64,000 nucleotides of DNA from Methylophilaceae bacterium (GTDB taxonomy: Bacteria; Pseudomonadota; Gammaproteobacteria; Burkholderiales; Methylophilaceae), in assembly GCA_028355955.1 (NCBI GenBank), contig JAOMTQ010000004.1, positions 1 through 64,000 of the forward strand, read 5' to 3'. Under the pieces are notes generated by a model that saw nothing but the letters and a program-made list of their open reading frames with translations, made no database searches and was not told the DNA's origin. Of this stretch, positions 62,744-64,000 are shown piece by piece. The position numbers and the translations under genes were made by a program. The stretch's first letter is position 1. Every line of letters begins with the position of its first letter.

Positions 62744-63350
62744 TAAAGCGAAATTAGAGAGTGGAATGCAAAATTTAGGCTTTGAAAATATACCTCAAAT
62801 TATTAGTAAACTATTGATTTATAAGGATTTATTAATAAAATGGAACAAGTCCTTTAATTTAACTGCAGTTAAAAATACAGATGTTGTGACACATCATTTC
62901 TTAGACTCTTTAGCGATTACCCCTTTTATAAAGTCTTCTTCATTGCTGGATGTTGGTACAGGTGCTGGATTACCCGGAATTGTTATTGCTATTGTAAATC
63001 CTGATATCAAAGTAAGTTTGATAGATAAAGTTGGCAAAAAAATTGCTTTTATAAAAAGAGTAGTCCTCGAATTAGAGATTAAAAATATTGAAACACACCA
63101 TAACAGAGTGGAATTATTAATTTCTGAAGAAAAATATGATGGCATTATATCTAGAGCTTTTTCTAATATGGATGATTTTATTAAATCTACGAAACACCTT
63201 ATAAAGCGCCAAGGAGTTTGGTATGGCATGAAAAGTAAGAAGTTTTTGAATGATGAGATGGTAAGTATTAATAAACCATGGACCTTTGAAAAGCTTGATG
63301 TTCCATTTTTAGAGGCTGAAAGATATTTAGTTAAGGTATCTAATTCATGA
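62733..63350 (+). CDS. rsmG: 16S rRNA (guanine527-N7)-methyltransferase
   Basis: RsmG (GidB) methylates G527 of 16S rRNA. The 205-residue protein has [13 protein letters not shown], the HHFLDSLA substrate block, the SAM motif [17 protein letters not shown] and [11 protein letters not shown]. The start is TTG 62733, supported by AGAGGAAAG about 9 nt upstream, inside mnmG. Its stop overlaps the parA start (ATGA). Confidence 0.93.
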   Translation: MLNDKAKLESGMQNLGFENIPQIISKLLIYKDLLIKWNKSFNLTAVKNTDVVTHHFLDSLAITPFIKSSSLLDVGTGAGLPGIVIAIVNPDIKVSLIDKVGKKIAFIKRVVLELEIKNIETHHNRVELLISEEKYDGIISRAFSNMDDFIKSTKHLIKRQGVWYGMKSKKFLNDEMVSINKPWTFEKLDVPFLEAERYLVKVSNS

Positions 63351-64000
63351 AAATAATAGCAATTTCAAATCAAAAAGGTGGAGTAGGTAAAACTACGACA
63401 ACAGTGAACCTAGCTGCATCCTTGGTTAGTATGAAGAAAAAAGTGTTGTTAATTGATTTGGATCCGCAGGGTAATGCAACCTCAGGTGGAGGCATTAATA
63501 AAAGTCAGATTCAACATTCAATATACGACGTCTTGATAGGAGAAATTTTCTTAAAGGAAACAATTTTACATTCTAAAGAAAGTTTTTTTGATATTTCACC
63601 CGCTAATCAAGATTTAGCAGGCGCAGAAATAGATTTAGTAGGCATTGAAAACAGAGAATATATACTTAAAAATGCAATCGGGGGATTAAAGCAAAATTAT
63701 GATTACATATTGATTGATTGCCCACCAACATTAAATTTACTAACTGTTAACGCGTTAGTTGCAGCAACAGCTGTTCTGATTCCTATGCAATGTGAATATT
63801 ATGCACTAGAGGGGTTATCTGATTTGGTTGGCACAATTAAACGAGTAAAAAAGCAATTGAATCCTGCTATTCAAATCGAAGGTTTGCTAAGGACATTGTT
63901 CGATAAAAGAAATACACTTGCTCAACAAGTATCTGATGAGCTGTCTTCGCATTTTGGATCAAAGGTTTATAAAACTATCATTCCAAGAAATGTTAGATTG
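63347..64000 (+). CDS. parA: chromosome partitioning ATPase ParA (3' end outside window)
   Basis: ATG at 63347 overlaps the rsmG stop by 4 nt. The visible 218 codons have the deviant Walker A motif QKGGVGKTTTTVNLAAS, the Walker B-like LIDLDPQGNATSG and IDCPPTLNLLT, all typical of ParA/Soj. The gene runs off the window without a stop. With the two parS sites upstream it forms the origin segregation system; parB would be expected just beyond the edge. Confidence 0.95.
   Translation, partial: MKIIAISNQKGGVGKTTTTVNLAASLVSMKKKVLLIDLDPQGNATSGGGINKSQIQHSIYDVLIGEIFLKETILHSKESFFDISPANQDLAGAEIDLVGIENREYILKNAIGGLKQNYDYILIDCPPTLNLLTVNALVAATAVLIPMQCEYYALEGLSDLVGTIKRVKKQLNPAIQIEGLLRTLFDKRNTLAQQVSDELSSHFGSKVYKTIIPRNVRL

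Overview
The window is bacterial chromosome from what looks like a streamlined, AT-rich betaproteobacterium. The closest fit is a Methylophilaceae / marine OM43-type methylotroph. This rests on strong AT bias, very short intergenic gaps (none reaches 300 bp), many 4-50 nt gene overlaps, betaproteobacterial gene orders (argS-SPOR-dsbA; thiC-pcm-tolC-waaA; thiD-thiE-hemL) and a PQQ-type quinoprotein. The taxonomic call is inference, not a database match. I see no rRNA, tRNA, CRISPR, IS element or prophage.

Layout. (1) 0-14 kb, all leftward: HIT protein, nadA, nudB, ispH, lysA, lptM, apbE, gshB-gshA, lipA-lipB, a DUF493 protein, rlpA, a secreted trypsin-like protease with TPRs, and a split B12-dependent ribonucleotide reductase (nrdJa/nrdJb). 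A paired NrdR operator lies in front of nrdJa. (2) 14-30 kb: waaA, an isochorismatase-like hydrolase, a TolC-type channel, a PCMT-like methyltransferase, then a TPP riboswitch and thiC, uppP, mutY and a DoxX protein. A quinoprotein-relay-like group follows (metallo-hydrolase, cytochrome b561, radical SAM protein, PQQ lipoprotein), then an acyltransferase, a DUF485/actP acetate-uptake pair and msrB. (3) 30-42 kb, leftward: hemE, gltD, gltB, hemL, thiE, thiD, priA. (4) 42-48 kb, mostly rightward: argS, a SPOR protein, dsbA, an alternative oxidase fused to a DUF3293 domain, a small membrane protein, a DUF2805 protein, and a cluster of very small membrane proteins that includes a tandem paralogous pair. 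(5) 48-57 kb, leftward: three-gene transhydrogenase (pntB, pntAB, pntAA), oxyR, gyrB, dnaN, dnaA. (6) 57-64 kb, rightward: rpmH, rnpA, yidD, yidC, mnmE, two parS sites, mnmG, rsmG and the start of parA, which is cut by the window end.

The divergence at about 57 kb, the DnaA boxes on both sides of dnaA and the nearby parS pair mark the chromosomal origin region. recF is absent from its usual place between dnaN and gyrB; oxyR and the transhydrogenase genes instead follow gyrB on the same strand.

The most unusual item is the alternative oxidase-DUF3293 fusion at 45.5 kb. Secondary items are the tandem microproteins at 47.7-48.0 kb, the NrdR box that exactly fills a promoter spacer, the quinoprotein-relay cluster with a substituted active-site position, and oxyR placed directly behind gyrB.
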